This document shows, one piece after another, positions 29,300-42,315 of a stretch of 64,000 nucleotides of DNA (the first letter of the stretch is position 1; each line of letters opens with the position of its first letter). The DNA comes from Prorocentrum cordatum (Eukaryota; Sar; Dinophyceae; Prorocentrales; Prorocentraceae). The notes beneath the pieces are model-generated. The model saw only the letters and a list, made by a program, of their open reading frames with translations, was not told where the DNA came from and did not search any database. A program made the translations under genes and the position numbers. The stretch is from NCBI GenBank assembly GCA_963575745.1, contig CAUYUJ010019269.1, forward strand, positions 26,453 to 90,452, written 5' to 3'.

Positions 29300-32200
29300 A
29301 TGGCGCGGCCAGAGAAAGTGGCCAAGGATGGGCCGAAAGGACAAGGATGCAAGGGTATCCTTGGGAAGGTTGCCCATCCTTATTGTGCGGGTTGAGTGCA
29401 ATGCGAAAATCGTTCCCAGACTATGTTTGTCATTGTTCTCGAATGTCCCTCCTGTAGAGGGACGTGCCCGACTGACGACTGGGGGCGACTCGGGGACTGG
29501 GGTTACGTCGGGCAGGTCCTCCTACGGGCGGGTTTCGGTTGACAAATGAAGAATTGCCCAAAATACAATCGAATAGTGAACAAATACAGTCAACCCGTAT
29601 AGTAAGGATGCGCGATAAGGATGCAAGGGCCTTGGAGGGCCATGTCGCTGCTTCCCGAGCGGGGCGCGGCCAGAGAAAGTGGCCACGGATGGGCCGAAGG
29701 GACAAGGATGCAAGGGTATCCTTGGGAAGGTTGCCCATCCTTATTGTGCGGGTTGAGTGCAATGCGAAAATCGTTCCCAGACTATGTTTGTCATTGTTCT
29801 CGAATGTCCCTCCAGTAGAGGGACGTGCCAAACTGACGACTGGGGGCGACTCGGGGATTGGGGTTAGGTCGGAAATGCCCTCCTACGGGCGGGTTTCGGT
29901 TGACAAATGAAGAATGGCCTAAAATACAATCGAATAGTGAACACATACAGTCAACCCGTTTAGTAAAGATGCGCGATAAGGATGCAAGGGCCTTGGAGGG
30001 CCATGTCGATGCTTTCCGAGCGGGGCGCGGCCAGAGAAAGTGGCCAAGGATGGGCCGAAAGGACAAGGATGCAAGGGTATCCTTGGGAAGGTTGCCCATC
30101 CTTATTGTGCGGGTTGAGTGCAATGCGAAAATCGTTCCCAGACTATGTTTGTCATTGTTCTCGAATGTCCCTCCTGTAGAGGGACGTGCCCAACTGACGA
30201 CTGGGGGCGACTCGGGGATTGGGGTTAGGTCGGGCATGCCCTCCTACGGGCGGGTCTTGGTTGACAAATGAAGAATAGCCAAACATACAATCGAATAGTG
30301 AACAAATACAGTCAACCCGTATAGTAAGGATGCGCGATAAGGATGCAAGGGCCTTGGAGGGCCGTTTCGATGCTTTCCGAGCAGGGCGCGGTCAGAGGAA
30401 GTGGCCACGGATGGGCCGAAGGGACAAGGATGCAAGGGTATCCTTGGGAAGGTTGCCCATCCTTATTGTGCGGGTTGAGTGCAATGCGAAAATCGTCCCC
30501 AGACTATGTTTGTCATTGTTCTCGAATGTCCCTCCTGTAGAGGGACGTGCCCAACTGACGACTGGGGGCGACTCGGGGATTGGGGTTAGGTCGGGCATGT
30601 CCTCCTACAGGCGGGTTTCGGTTGACAAATGAAAAACTGCCACGCATACAATAGAATAGTGAACAAATACAGTCAACCCGTATAGTAAGGATGCGCGATA
30701 AGGATGCAAGGGCCTTGGAGGGCCATGTCGCTGCTTCCCGAGCGGGGCGCGGCCAGAGAAAGTGGCCACGGATGGGCCGAAGGGACAAGAATGCAAGGGT
30801 ATCCTTGGGAAGGTTGCCCATCCTTATTGTGCGGGTTGACTGCAATGCGAAAATCGTCCCCAGCCTATGTTTGTCATTGTTCTCGAATGTCCCTCCTGTA
30901 GAGGGACGTGCCCAACTGACGACTGGGGGCGACTCGGGGATTGGGGTTAGGTCGGGCAAGTCCTCCTACAGGCGGGTTTCGGTTGACAAATGAAGAATGG
31001 CCAAGCATACAATCGAATAGTGAACAAATACAGTCAACCCGTTTAGTAAGGATGCGCGATAAGGATGCAAGGGCCTTGGAGGGCCATGTCGATGCTTTCC
31101 GAGCGGTGCGCGGCCAGAGAAAGTGGCCAAGGATGGGCCGAAGGGACAATGATGCAAGGGTATCCTTGGGAAGGTTGCCCATCCTTACTGTGCGGGTTGA
31201 GTGCAATGCGAAACTCGTCCCCAGCCTATGTTTGTCATTGTTCTCGAATGTCCCTTCTGTAGAGGGACGTGCCCAACTGACGACTGGGGGCGACTCGGGG
31301 ATTGGGGTTAGGTCGGGCATGTCCTCCTACAGGCGGGTTTCGGTTGACAAATGAAGAATGGCCACTCATACAATCGAATAGTGAACAAATACAGTCAACC
31401 CGTATAGTAAGGATGCGCAATAAGGATGCAAGGGCCTTGGAGGGACGTGTCGATGCTTTCCGAGCGGGGCGCGGCCAGAGAAAGTGGCCAAGGATGGGCC
31501 GAAGGGACAAGGCTGCAAGGGTATCCTTGGGAAGGTTGCCCATCCTTATTGTGCGGGTTGACTGCAATGCGAAAATCGTCCCCAGACTATGTTTGTCATT
31601 GTTCTCGAATGTCCCTCCTGTAGAGGGGCGTGCCCAACTGACGACTGGGGGCGACTCGGGGATTGGGGTTAGGTCGGGCATGTCCTCCTACAGGCGGGTT
31701 TCGGTTGACAAATGAAGAATGGCCACTCATACAATCGAATAGTGAACAAATACAGTCAACCCGTATAGTAAGGATGCGCAATAAGGATGCAAGGGCCTTG
31801 GAGGGCCATGTCGATGCTTTCCGAGCGGGGCGCGGCCAGAGAAAGTGGCCAAGGATGGGCCGAAGGGACAAGGATGCAAGGGTATCCTTGGGAAGGTTGC
31901 CCATCCTTATTGTGCGGGTTGACTGCAATGCGAAAATCGTCCCCAGACTATGTTTGTCATTGTTCTCGAATGTCCCTCCTGTAGAGGGACGTGCCCAACT
32001 GACGACTGGGGGCGACTCGGGGATTGGGGTTAGGTCGGGCATGTCCTCCTACAGGCGGGTTTCGGTTGACAAATGAAGAATGGCCACTCATACAATCGAA
32101 TAGTGAACAAATACAGTCAACCCGTATAGTAAGGATGCGCAATAAGGATGCAAGGGCCTTGGAGGGCCATGTCGATGCTTTCCGAGCGGGGCGCGGCCAG

Positions 32201-33900
32201 AGAAAGTGGCCAAGGATGGGCCGAAGGGACAAGGATGCAAGGGTATCCTTGGGAAGGTTGCCCATCCTTATTGTGCGGGTTGACTGCAATGCGAAAATCG
32301 TCCCCAGACTATGTTTGTCATTGTTCTCGAATGTCCCTCCTGTAGAGGGACGTGCCCAACTGACGACTGGGGGCACACCGGGCTTGGGGTTAGGGCGGGC
32401 ATGTCTCCTACAGCGGGTTACGGTGACAATGAAGAATGGCCACTCATTAACAATCGAACTATTGAACAAAACATTCAAACCCGTATAGTAAGGATGCGCA
32501 ATAAGGATGCAAGGGCCTTGGAGGGCCATGTCGATGCTTTCCGAGCGGGGCGCGGCCAGAGAAAGTGGCCAAGGATGGGCCGAAGGGACAAGGATGCAAG
32601 GGTATCCTTGGGAAGGTTGCCCATCCTTATTGTGCGGGTTGACTGCAATGCGAAAATCGTCCCCAGACTATGTTTGTCATTGTTTTTCTCGAATGTCCCT
32701 CCCTGTAGAGGACGTGCCCAACTGACAGACTGGGGGCGACTCGGGATTGGTTTAGGTCGGGCATGTCCTCCTACAGGCGGGTTTCGGTTGACAAATGAAG
32801 AATGGCCACTCAAACAATCGAATAGTGAACAAATACAGTCAACCCGTATAGTAAGGATGCGCAATAAGGATGCAAGGGCCTTGGAGGGCCATGTCGATGC
32901 TTTCCGAGCGGGGCGCGGCCAGAGAAAGTGGCCAAGGATGGGCCGAAGGGACAAGGATGCAAGGGTATCCTTGGGAAGGTTGCCCATCCTTATTGTGCGG
33001 GTTGACTGCAATGCGAAAATCGTCCCCAGACTATGTTTGTCATTGTTCTCGAATGTCCCTCCTGTAGAGGGGCGTGCCCAACTGACGACTGGGGGCGACT
33101 CGGGGATTGGGGTTAGGTCGGGCATGTCCTCCTACAGGCGGGTTTCGGTTGACAAATGAAGAATGGCCACTCATACAATCGAATAGTGAACAAATACAGG
33201 TCAACCCGTATAGTAAAGATGCGCAATAAGGATTGCAAGGGCCTTGGAGGGCCATGTCGATGTTCCGAGCGGGGGCTGGCCAAGAAAGTGGCCAAGGATG
33301 GGCCGAAGGGACACACGGATGCATGTGTATCCTTGGGAAGGTTGCCCAGCTTATTGTGCGGGTTTGACTGCAATCGAAATCGTCCCCAACTATGTTGTCA
33401 TTGTTTCTCGAATGTCCCTCCTGTAGAGGGACGTGCCCTCTGACGACTGGGGGCGACTCGGGCTTGGGGTTAGGTCGGCATGTCCCTCCTACAGGCGGGT
33501 TTCGGTTGACAAATGAAGATGGCCACTCATACAACACGGAATAGTGAACAAATGCCAGGCACAGTCCACCCTATAGTAAGGATGCGCAATTAAGGATGCA
33601 AGAGGGCCTTGGAGGGCCATGTCGATGCTTTCCGAGCGGTGCGCGGCCAGAGAAAGTGGCCAAGGATGGGCCGAAGGGACAAGGCTGCAAGGGTATCCTT
33701 GGGAAGGTTGCCCATCCTTATTGTGCGGGTTGACTGCAATGCGAAAATCGTCCCCAGACTATGTTTGTCATTGTTCTCGAATGTCCCTCCTGTAGAGGGA
33801 CCTGCCCAACTGACGACTGGGGGCGACTCGGGGATTGGGGTTAGGTCGGGCATGTCCTCCTACAGGCGGGTTTCGGTTGACAAATGAAGAATGGCCACTC
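29300..33900. repeat. 361-bp tandem satellite built from a TIR family C element
   Basis: About 12.7 head-to-tail units of 361 bp (GCGCGGCCAGAGAAAGTGGCC recurs every 361 bp from 29303). Each unit contains both ends of a family C element, GTCGGGCATGTCCTCCTACAG and CTCCTGTAGAGGGACGTGCC, the family C interior GTCCCCAGACTATG, and about 36 bp of non-element spacer with GACGACTGGGGGCGACTCGG. The unit is not a multiple of three, yet a 137-codon plus frame and a 148-codon minus frame are open in most units. I regard these as by-products. The array stops at an assembly gap, so its true length is unknown. Confidence 0.95.
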
Positions 33901-34000
33901 NNNNNNNNNNNNNNNNNNNNNNNNNNNNNNNNNNNNNNNNNNNNNNNNNNNNNNNNNNNNNNNNNNNNNNNNNNNNNNNNNNNNNNNNNNNNNNNNNNNN
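33901..34000. other. Assembly gap (100 N)
   Basis: Exactly 100 N, the usual placeholder for a gap of unknown size, between the satellite and a TCC array. Confidence 0.99.
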
Positions 34001-34090
34001 TCCTCCTCCTCCTCCTCCTGCTCCTCCTCCTCCTCCTCCTCCTCCTCCGCCTCCTCCTTCTCCTCCTTCTCATCCTCCTCCTCCTCCAAG
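34001..34090. repeat. (TCC)n array
   Basis: TCC array beginning directly at the gap. Confidence 0.95.
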
Positions 34091-34138
34091 ACGTGATGGC
34101 TTGCCGATCTCGGCCTCAAAAGTCTGGCGCTACTGGAT

Positions 34139-34354
34139 ACTTCCCAGATCGGGTCCAAGCAGGCGGGGTCGGAGGATTGCGCCGCATCGCCAATTGCATC
34201 GCCGACGCATCGGCCATGCAACGTCGACATCGGCGATGCATCAGCGACGTCGGCGTGAAGAACATTGGACTGCATATTGAGACGCATCGCCGATGCATCG
34301 GCAATGCGGCGCGATATTCCGACCCCGTCTACTCGGACCCCATCTGGAAGGCCT
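34139..34354. mobile_element. TIR family A element, copy A2
   Basis: The left end TTCCCAGATCGGGTCCAAGC and right end (reverse complement AGGCCTTCCAGATGGGGTCC) are inverted repeats. Both continue through GGGGTCGGA and CGCGCCGCAT. The interior is CGATGCATCGGC-type sequence, so nearly the whole element is palindromic. No convincing flanking duplication. Confidence 0.8.
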
Positions 34355-36850
34355 AGAGCTATGCTCCAGGGCCGTCAAGAATCTGCTCGGGATGGGCAGG
34401 TCGGCCGTGCAGGACAACGGCCCAGGACTTCTGGCCCCCCCGTATCGAAACAAACAAGGGACTGGAGCTCTAGGTGTAAGGCTTGAGTATCGAATATTTC
34501 GGGCGTGGGCGATGAGGACGATGAGAATGTGACATGTTGAAACACGTTGTGAGCGATGCTCCCAAAAGCCTCAACACACCGACGTCGTCGAACAAATTCG
34601 AATCTCAGAATTCGTGGCCGCGGTTGCGTGCCATTCCGGGCCCCCGAATGCCCAGATACTTTGACCAGTGTGAAAGACAAGCCTGAACAATCCAAGAAGC
34701 CTAAAAGTGTGCAATTATATTTGAGATGATGAGTGCGTTCCGTCGACACGCCGCGCGCATTAGACAAAAGCTCTGGGCAGACTCCGAATCTGCAGTTGGA
34801 ATCACGCCCCGATGGCCTCCTGCAAGAGTCAGGCGAAATCAGAATCAACATGAGGCACAACCATCCTGGAGGGCGAAGATCAAGGTGGGGAAGGAGATGC
34901 GGAAAAACCTTACGAAGACGAGGACCAATGAGAGTCAGCGGAGGAGGAATGAGGGGGACCGATGGGACGGGACTGGCTGACGGGGGAAACATCGACCTGT
35001 AGCCGTCGATACATCGCCGGTAGATAGGCGATAGGCCTCAGATGGCGAATTCTCACTCGCATGGGATGGATGGGCTTATCGAGCCCCGTTTGGCGATCAA
35101 TGGGCGAGTCGGGGTCGATGCATCCCTCTGAACCCATCTCCCCTGACAGTGTTCCTGGTTGCAGGCGGGAGACGAAGACCGAGTGAACGAACCACCACTG
35201 CGGACAGACGTCCGGACCTGCCTAAGACCTGGTGGGAGAGGCTGTGGCCTCCTGAACCACTTGCTGTTGGGAAAAGATCGGCCGTGCATATGAACAACGA
35301 GACATGCATGCATACGAGCACCGAGGCAATAGAAAGTTATGGCAGAGGAGGGAACGAGGGGGAAGGAGGAGGACGAGGGGGGGGACAAGGAGGAGGAACA
35401 GGACAAGGAGCAGGAGCCCAGGACAACTCCTCCCAACATCGCACGTCCGAAGCCGACGCGACGCATAACGAGCACCCTTGCCCAAGCCGTCAGCAGTCTG
35501 CGGACACTCGGGCCCTCGACGGCACTCCGAAGAGAACATGTTCTGCGGAAGAGAAAGAGGACCCCAGGAGGGCCGGGATGAGGGGGAACGTTGAGGGGGG
35601 GAACATCGACCTGCAATCGGCGTTACATCACCAACATGTGGGCCATTTTTGACCCTGGGAGTCTGGGAGGTCAAGGAGGAGGAGGAGGCGGAGGAGGAGG
35701 AGGAGGAAGAGGAGGAGGACGAGGAGGACGAGGACGAGGAGGAGGAGGAGGAGGGGGAGGAGGAGGGCGAGGAGCAAGAGAAGGAGGAGGAGAAGGAGCA
35801 GGAGAAGGATGAAGAAAAGAAAAGAGGACGACGAGGAGGAGGAGGAGGAGAAGGAGGAGGAGCACCCGAGGAGGACGGGGAAGCGGCCCTCCTCCAGGTA
35901 GACGTAGCCCCCGCCCTGCTCGGCCTGAGGGGGGAGGGGCGGGGGCTCGCAGCCCCTGTTGCAGCCAGAGCGACCATTCTGCGACCAGGAAGGATCAGCA
36001 ATGAAAGGACCTGTAAATCTGTTGGGGGGGACCTAAGAGGGGAGCGTCAAACAAATTAGGGATGAGGGGGTCTGTTTATGCCGCTGCCTGTTTTCTCCCG
36101 TTCTCCCAGGTTTGGCTTCCAAGGGTGACTTTTTCTTCGCCGACGGACCCCCAAAGACCGAGCCCCGTAGAAAATGCCTACCGCGAGGATGGGTTCGAAA
36201 ACCTTGGGGGGACCCACACATTTCATCATACACGACTGAAGGTTCAATCCTTCCCCGCCCTTCGATTCAGAGCCGTCCGGAAGTCGTATTGGCAACACAA
36301 TGCCCGCACTTGCCCACACACAGACACCTCCCACGTTTTACCTTTCCTTCTCCTCCTCCTCCACCTCCACCTCCATCTGTCCGACCTCGTTCAACAACCC
36401 ATCCTTTTCCGCGTCATCTCTCTCCATCTGTCTATCGCTGCCGCACTTTTTCCTTTCTCACCCTGTTCTTCAGTCCTTCTCTGTTTCTGTTTCCCTCTCA
36501 CCACCCTCTCCGCCTCCTGATTCCCCCTCCCGATTCCTCCTCCTCCTCCTCTTCTTCCTCGTCCCATCCACTTCCCACCCCACACCACATCCTTCCTCCT
36601 GCTATTGTTCTGAACGTCGCCGGCGGATTGCCCAACTGCATCGAAGGGTTCCCCCGGACCCCCTCTCGTATGGTACCCACCAAAACGTATATGGAAAAGC
36701 CCGAGCATACCTTCACTGCTCCTGTCCTCCTCATCCTGCTCCTCCCTATCCCACCCACCCCATCATGACCGACCTGGGCTAGCTGTTCCTAGATTATTTT
36801 GCCATACGCACGGAAAACATCAACGGTTTTAACGCGACCTGACATCGCGA
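34355..36850. other. No gene recognised, purine and pyrimidine tracts
   Basis: AGG-rich arrays at 35340-35420 and 35676-35870 and a CT-rich tract at 36345-36600. A GGAACATCGACCTG-type block occurs twice (near 34986 and 35608). The rest shows no domain. Confidence 0.4.
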
Positions 36851-36955
36851 TCTTACGCGGAGGCTTACGCGGACCGCCAGCGCAGCACGCTAGAGTGGAA
36901 ACGAAGGCGCTTACGCGCTACCTCACGCGGGCAGCTTACGCGCGAGTGTCGGTGA
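36849..36955. repeat. Family H dispersed repeat (CTTACGCG motif), copy 1
   Basis: Four copies of CTTACGCG within 90 bp, ending GGGCAGCTTACGCGCGAGTG. The same order of blocks is at 44988-45070. Confidence 0.75.
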
Positions 36956-39900
36956 AGACGGCCTCGATGTCCGCGTCGCAAAAATGGGCCTTTCGACCGT
37001 GCGCTGCCCCAGCATGTCCCCTCCTCGAACAGCTCTGTTGCGGACCCCTGGGGTAATGTTTGCGGCCATGCCGCGCAAAACGAGCCTCCGACGAGACCGC
37101 CTGCACGCCGTACTGTGCTCACCGGAACCAGCTGCCAATGCCACCTGCTCCTAACAATGCAGCGCGACTCAACCGATGCTTTCACCAGGCCGAGCGGGCA
37201 GTCCAAGACCATATCCCGCGAGGAGATGAGCAGGTGCCCGCGTCCCTGCTCAGAAGCCATCTGGGCAATGGCAGCGTTCGAGCCATCCAGACTCCCGACC
37301 TTGACCCCGTTGTGTGCCACCCTGACGAGTAAACCGAGGGGGCCGGGGAACCATGGCCACTCACTAACAGGCCAACCGCGCCGCTCTTTGGCCCAACTCG
37401 GGGAGCTGCCCATCATAACCTCGATCTGGGCTGTCTGCGGCCCTGTGACGGGAAACCAAAGCAATTCACGGGGGGGGCATACCAAACCAGGCATAGCCCC
37501 CGCACGCACTGCAACGCGTGACCCACCCGCCGTTCCCCGCCCGTCCCCTCGCCCCCCATCCACACCTTCGCCTGGCCATGGCTGTGGCGTTGCAACTTTG
37601 TTTTGAATGCGGTCTCGTGCAAATCGTCAAGCTTACCAGACTCGGCGAGCGAGGCATCCAGAAACAACGAGGCATTGAAATCAAGCTTGGGGTCCTATAT
37701 CTTGCCTTCCACATGAAGGCCTTTAAACAGCTTTGGCTCGTTGACTTCGGGCCGCGCGCTGCCCCCCCCACCACACACACACAAACACACAAACACACAA
37801 ACACACAAACACACAAACACACAAACACACAAACACACACACACACACACGCCTCTAGCGGTGCATGGGGGCCCAGCGGCGTCGGCCCAGCCTCTCTCAG
37901 ACATGAGAGCGTCTCGGTTGCCAGCCCACCTCAGAATATCCTCCTGGTGGACTATCCAGGCTTGACGCAACGAGACAAACTGCTCCTGCACTGGATACAG
38001 CTTAGCGCACTGTTACACAGACGACCTTGAGCAGTTGCAAGGCCCTTGGGAACGCCCGAGGCCGAGGTGTGCATTTTGACTCTGTGAGCCCTGAGGCTCT
38101 CCTCACTGTCGCGCCAAATGCCGGTTCAGATGTGGGCGCTCGGGCTGCGGGGCGCGACGCGCGTTCCCGGGTGGAACCCGAGGCCCCTAGGCAGTCAGTG
38201 AACACAACAACTCCTGAAAGCGCGTCAACAAGCTCGGCGGGCACCTCGTGCGCAGAATCGATCGCGGGCCCCTGGTCCGCTGCCCGGGCAAGTTCTCTGG
38301 GGACAGCGCCGACAGCCTTGCCGCTCAAATCGACGAGCTTGCTTGCTTCTACTAGGCTCCACCAAGCGCATCCACTAGCATCGCGCTGAGGGTTGGAAAC
38401 GGACCTATCGGCGCATCCTTTCCCTGCGAGCCTACCAGGGGCCAGCTTCCCGCACCAACGGAAACCGCGCACGCCGCGGCGCCCGGGGGCGGGGGGGGGG
38501 GCAGATCGCGAAGTGGAAGGAGTGCGCCAGCCGCAAGCTTCTCCATGTCCTCGTTTCAATCCTGGGCTGTCTTCGCCGACCACTTGCGTTCCCTCGGCAG
38601 GCGGCGCCTTCGATCGCCTTCGAAGGCCTCGCAGATGGACCCACCGCAGAACAAAAAGCCTCGCTCGGCCTTGCGCAGCTGGCAGACCTCGCCTTCCGCA
38701 AGGCGGCGTTCCTCAATTCCAACCCGGGCGCAAGTGCCGAACGCAAACGCGCGCCCGACACTCGCCTGGCCACGTTTTGCCCAGACGTGGGAACTACTCA
38801 GGTTCATGAACTTCTGGGCAGCCTGCAACCGGACCTGTTGCATCTAGGTTTCAGCAGCAGCGCTATCTCGCCCGCCCGGCGCCCTGCGACGCGCCTCGCA
38901 TGTCCGCTGACCGCGATCGGCGCCGGCCCCAGTCTCCAATTTATTCGGCTCGAGCGACGCGGAGGGCGCGCGCTCGGGCGAGGTCGCGAAATGCCAGCGG
39001 CGCCTTCTGCCGCGCGTCAGCAACTGCCCACTCGAACGCAGACTGCGGACCATCGACCCAAGGGGTTTCCATGCTAAACAGAAAACAACACAAGAACACC
39101 CAAGACAGCCCTACACCGCGGCAAAACATCGCTGGCGCGGCGGCAAGCACAAGGGCCCGCGCGATCCCCCCACAGAGGGCGAGCGCAACGTGAACGAAGG
39201 CATCGCCCAACGCATATCCTGCCCAAAGCTCGCGCCGTGGCCGATCTGATCGCGCGGGCCCGCCTGGCCGCGAGCCCCGCGACAGCGGGGCCTCGGGGCC
39301 CGCGCGCCAGATGCCCCGGCCTGCACGTGGGCCCCACTGGGGCCCCAGCGCATTGCAGCTTCAGGACCCCCCCGGGCATCCTAGCCGCCCCCCTGAGACG
39401 CGCCCTAGCCGCGGGGCCCCTGGTTCCAGCGAGCTCCTGGGGCCGCGACGTCGCTCCCCAAGAAGCCATGCGTGCCGCTTAGCAGCGAAACCAAGCCGGC
39501 ACCGACTGCCGTTCAGGAAGAGTTGGAGCTCCTTGCGCGACGCCACGAACATAGTCTTCCTCCCCGGCATGATCAAATGGATATGAGCAAGCCCAATCGC
39601 GCAACGTGCGCCTGCATTACCTGGATGGTCTGCAACCACAAGCGCGGAGTCAGGTGTCTGAGTAGAAAGCGTCACCCATCGCATTCCTAACCGCGAGAGC
39701 GGAACGCGACGCCGCGATCAACTGCAGAAACCAATGCAGCACCACCTCCGAGAAAAAAAAACGCACGTCGAGAGACAACCTGCCAAGAACGCGCCCGCGG
39801 CTTTCATCTCGTCCGACGCCGCTTCTTCGGGGTCAGATCCCCCCCCCCCCCGCGCGCAGCAGGCGCGCCGCCCTGGCGAGCCCCGCATGGGCCCTGGTAG

Positions 39901-40760
39901 TTTTTACCCCGGTGAATAAAGGTCAATACAGCCACCCGCCCGCGGAGTTTGCCCAGGCCTGGAAACGGGGCAGCCGTCTCATACTTCCCAGCGCTTGCAA
40001 GTTCGTCGAACAACGCGCGCTACAAACCCAGTCCGCCATATTCGCGGTCTCGGGCTCCACGGCAAAATCGAGCCAGGCGCCATTGTTCCATGTTCGCGCA
40101 ATAACCTGTCTTGCGCGAGCCCGGCAGTGCACCGCGCCGACAGTTGGCCCCGCCAAGTGTCGTAGTCCTGCCACCTCTGGCTTGCCCTGGATAGCTATCA
40201 ACGCAGCGCACTTGGCCGTGAGCTCTGCCCCCCCCCCCCCCCCCTGGCATCGCCGAGTGTACCCGCCCATCGGTGCGCTCTCCAGGTTCACACAGTCCAC
40301 TTCAAAACCCGCCTCATGCTGTATTTTTTCCAAAAAATCACCGTGCGAGTGGTCTGAGCAAGTTGTGGGGCAGCGTCTGAAAGTGCATGGAGCTGGCCAG
40401 ACAACTGCTTCGCATGCTGCGCCCGATTGCTGCCTCGTGCATCACTGAGCGCAGAGACGGCCCGAGAGCGATGCCGGGGCCCGCCCCCCCCTGCGCCGCC
40501 GGCCCGAATGCGGGGTTCTTGCCCTTGGAAGAAGCGCGACACCTTGCCCCCTGTCGATGCGAACTCCTGGGCCCGAGACTTTGGTGTTGCCCATTGCCTG
40601 GCGCTGTGATCTCTGGGCACATTGTCATGCGTGCTTTTCACCATCGGTCGCAAGAGCCCCAACTCCAATCCCCCAGAGCAGCCGACGACTCCGATCTCAT
40701 CCGCAAGGCTTGGCGCCAGACTCATCAACCTCGCGCATAAATAGCACTCCTTGCCAAACG
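36956..40760 (-). mobile_element. Possible decayed LINE-like sequence
   Basis: On the minus strand, peptide-like stretches without low complexity succeed one another with frame changes. Examples are HEAGFEVDCVNLESAPMGGY near 40310 and VVADHPGNAGARCAIGLAHI near 39620, with others near 37300. The 40310 piece recalls the start of the endonuclease domain of dinoflagellate LINEs. No intact domain or clear ends were found, so this is a low-confidence label for a stretch with no gene. Confidence 0.25.
37769..37850. repeat. ACACACAA / CA repeat
   Basis: CACACAAA octamer-type repeat grading into pure CA. Confidence 0.95.
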
Positions 40761-42145
40761 CCGACAAAGCAGAGCGAGGGGACGGCTGCGGATCGAAGCC
40801 TGCCCAGGCCTACTGACACAACTAAGCGCTGACTGGCGCAGCAAGGACAGCCCGCCACGAAAGAAATCGAGGCGTAGTGTTCGCATGCCACTTAACTCGG
40901 ATTACTGCCAATGGAAGCCTTATCCTTCCTGATCCGTCCAGACCTTTGATGTCGAATACCTCAGGCAACCCTCGTTCAGTGTAGTCGGTCCAATGGTCCC
41001 GAACTGCCACGGGCCCTGGGCCACCTGTGTCCCCGACATCCCAATTCCAAACGTAAGATTGGGGATCGCTGCTGCATCCCGTGGGCAGAAAATGGGAAAC
41101 GCTTTGCCTGTCTATCTCGCTTGAACAAGGAGGTCGAGATTGACCGTCCGAAGCTTCATCTCTATCATATTCTGACCGAGCCCACGCGCGAAAACAGCAC
41201 AACATATAATATTAATAAATCCAACGCGTGACACGAGCCTGCAACGCACGTGGCTTCCTCTGCGGCAATAACCGTCGTCCCCAGCTGGGAGCACCGGGCT
41301 GCAAGCCCATCGTTGTTAGGGTTGAGAAGTGTCCCTGGCCCAGCCATTCAAGGTAGATGGCCTCCCTCGGTGCCCTGGGAGTGGTGGAATGCGTTGAAAT
41401 CCGGACAGGCCCGTCAGTGGACCCTGTGGACGTGCCTCGTCGGACTTATACTTCGGGCTTCAGGTAAATGGTCTAGCTCACTGACGTGCACAATGCTCTG
41501 ACTGATGCGCGCCAAGCCTCCAGCTAGCACGCTGGCAGACGAAGTCGGGGCGGCATCACCCGTATCCACTGCGGGGCAGAAAAACATGTTGATTCCCCTG
41601 ATCCTGTGGGCATTCGTGGTGCGATAACTGGAAACTCTCCAAAGATCGCGTCTCCCACCCTGACCAAAATTGCGGGCTCGGTCCCCAGGTGTCCTCGAGC
41701 CTCCACCCCGGACCCGTGTCCCAGGAACTTCAGGTGGAAGCGTTGCAGGAGAAGAAATATCACGCTTGTCCCTTCTGGTTTTTACCCGTGACCTTGGGAG
41801 TCCTGACGCCACGACCTGCAGCGGGACGCACATCCTGCCCGTGTGAGCGCGGCGAAGGTGGCCGTCCCTGCGGGTCACCTGGCTGCTCCGGAACCTGACC
41901 TGGAGATTCGACTCCACATCCGGCGCCGCATGCGACGAGGGAACAACGCCAGCACATGCGAATCCCGCAGCAATTGAGCAGGGTGCTACCAACCTCTAGA
42001 CTGGTGCAAAGCGCCGCTGGACGAGGCCCGCAGCCCCGCAACGCCGGAAATGTGGCGAGTCTAGCAAGCAGAACTGCGTTGGCGATCGCCTCGCCATTGT
42101 CGAAGCACCAGTCCCCGCACGTATCACATGCCAGCTAAAACTTTG
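40761..42145. other. No gene recognised
   Basis: Open frames on both strands without known domains. Minus-strand peptide SYRTTNAHRIRGINMF near 41600 is non-repetitive but unassigned. Confidence 0.35.
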
Positions 42146-42315
42146 ATGACCAACTCCCCCACAGTTGGCGCCCTCTGCCGAGAGACTTCGGCGAGCAGTG
42201 CGCGCCCCCAAAGGCTGAGCAAAGCTAGGCGACAGATCCTCCCCAAGGTCGGCACCCTCTGCCGAGACACCTCGGTGAGCGGTGCGTACCCATAGGGGGA
42301 GGCAGACCAGCAAAA
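42146..42315. repeat. Tandem duplication, period about 83 bp
   Basis: GGC(G/A)CCCTCTGCCGAGA followed by ACTTCGGCGAGC or ACCTCGGTGAGC occurs twice. Both units stay in one minus-strand frame with EVSRQR repeated. Confidence 0.75.

Noticed and set aside
29858-33159. Repeated 137- and 148-codon frames in the satellite
   Set aside because: The 361-bp unit shifts frame every copy, both strands are equally open, and the sequence is explained by a TIR element plus flank.
29300-33900. CRISPR array
   Set aside because: The units are 361 bp with no short-repeat and unique-spacer pattern, and the genome is eukaryotic.
35636-35660. Possible second spliced-leader relic (GGCCATTTTTGACC)
   Set aside because: Only about nine contiguous bases match and the 3' part of the leader is not preserved.
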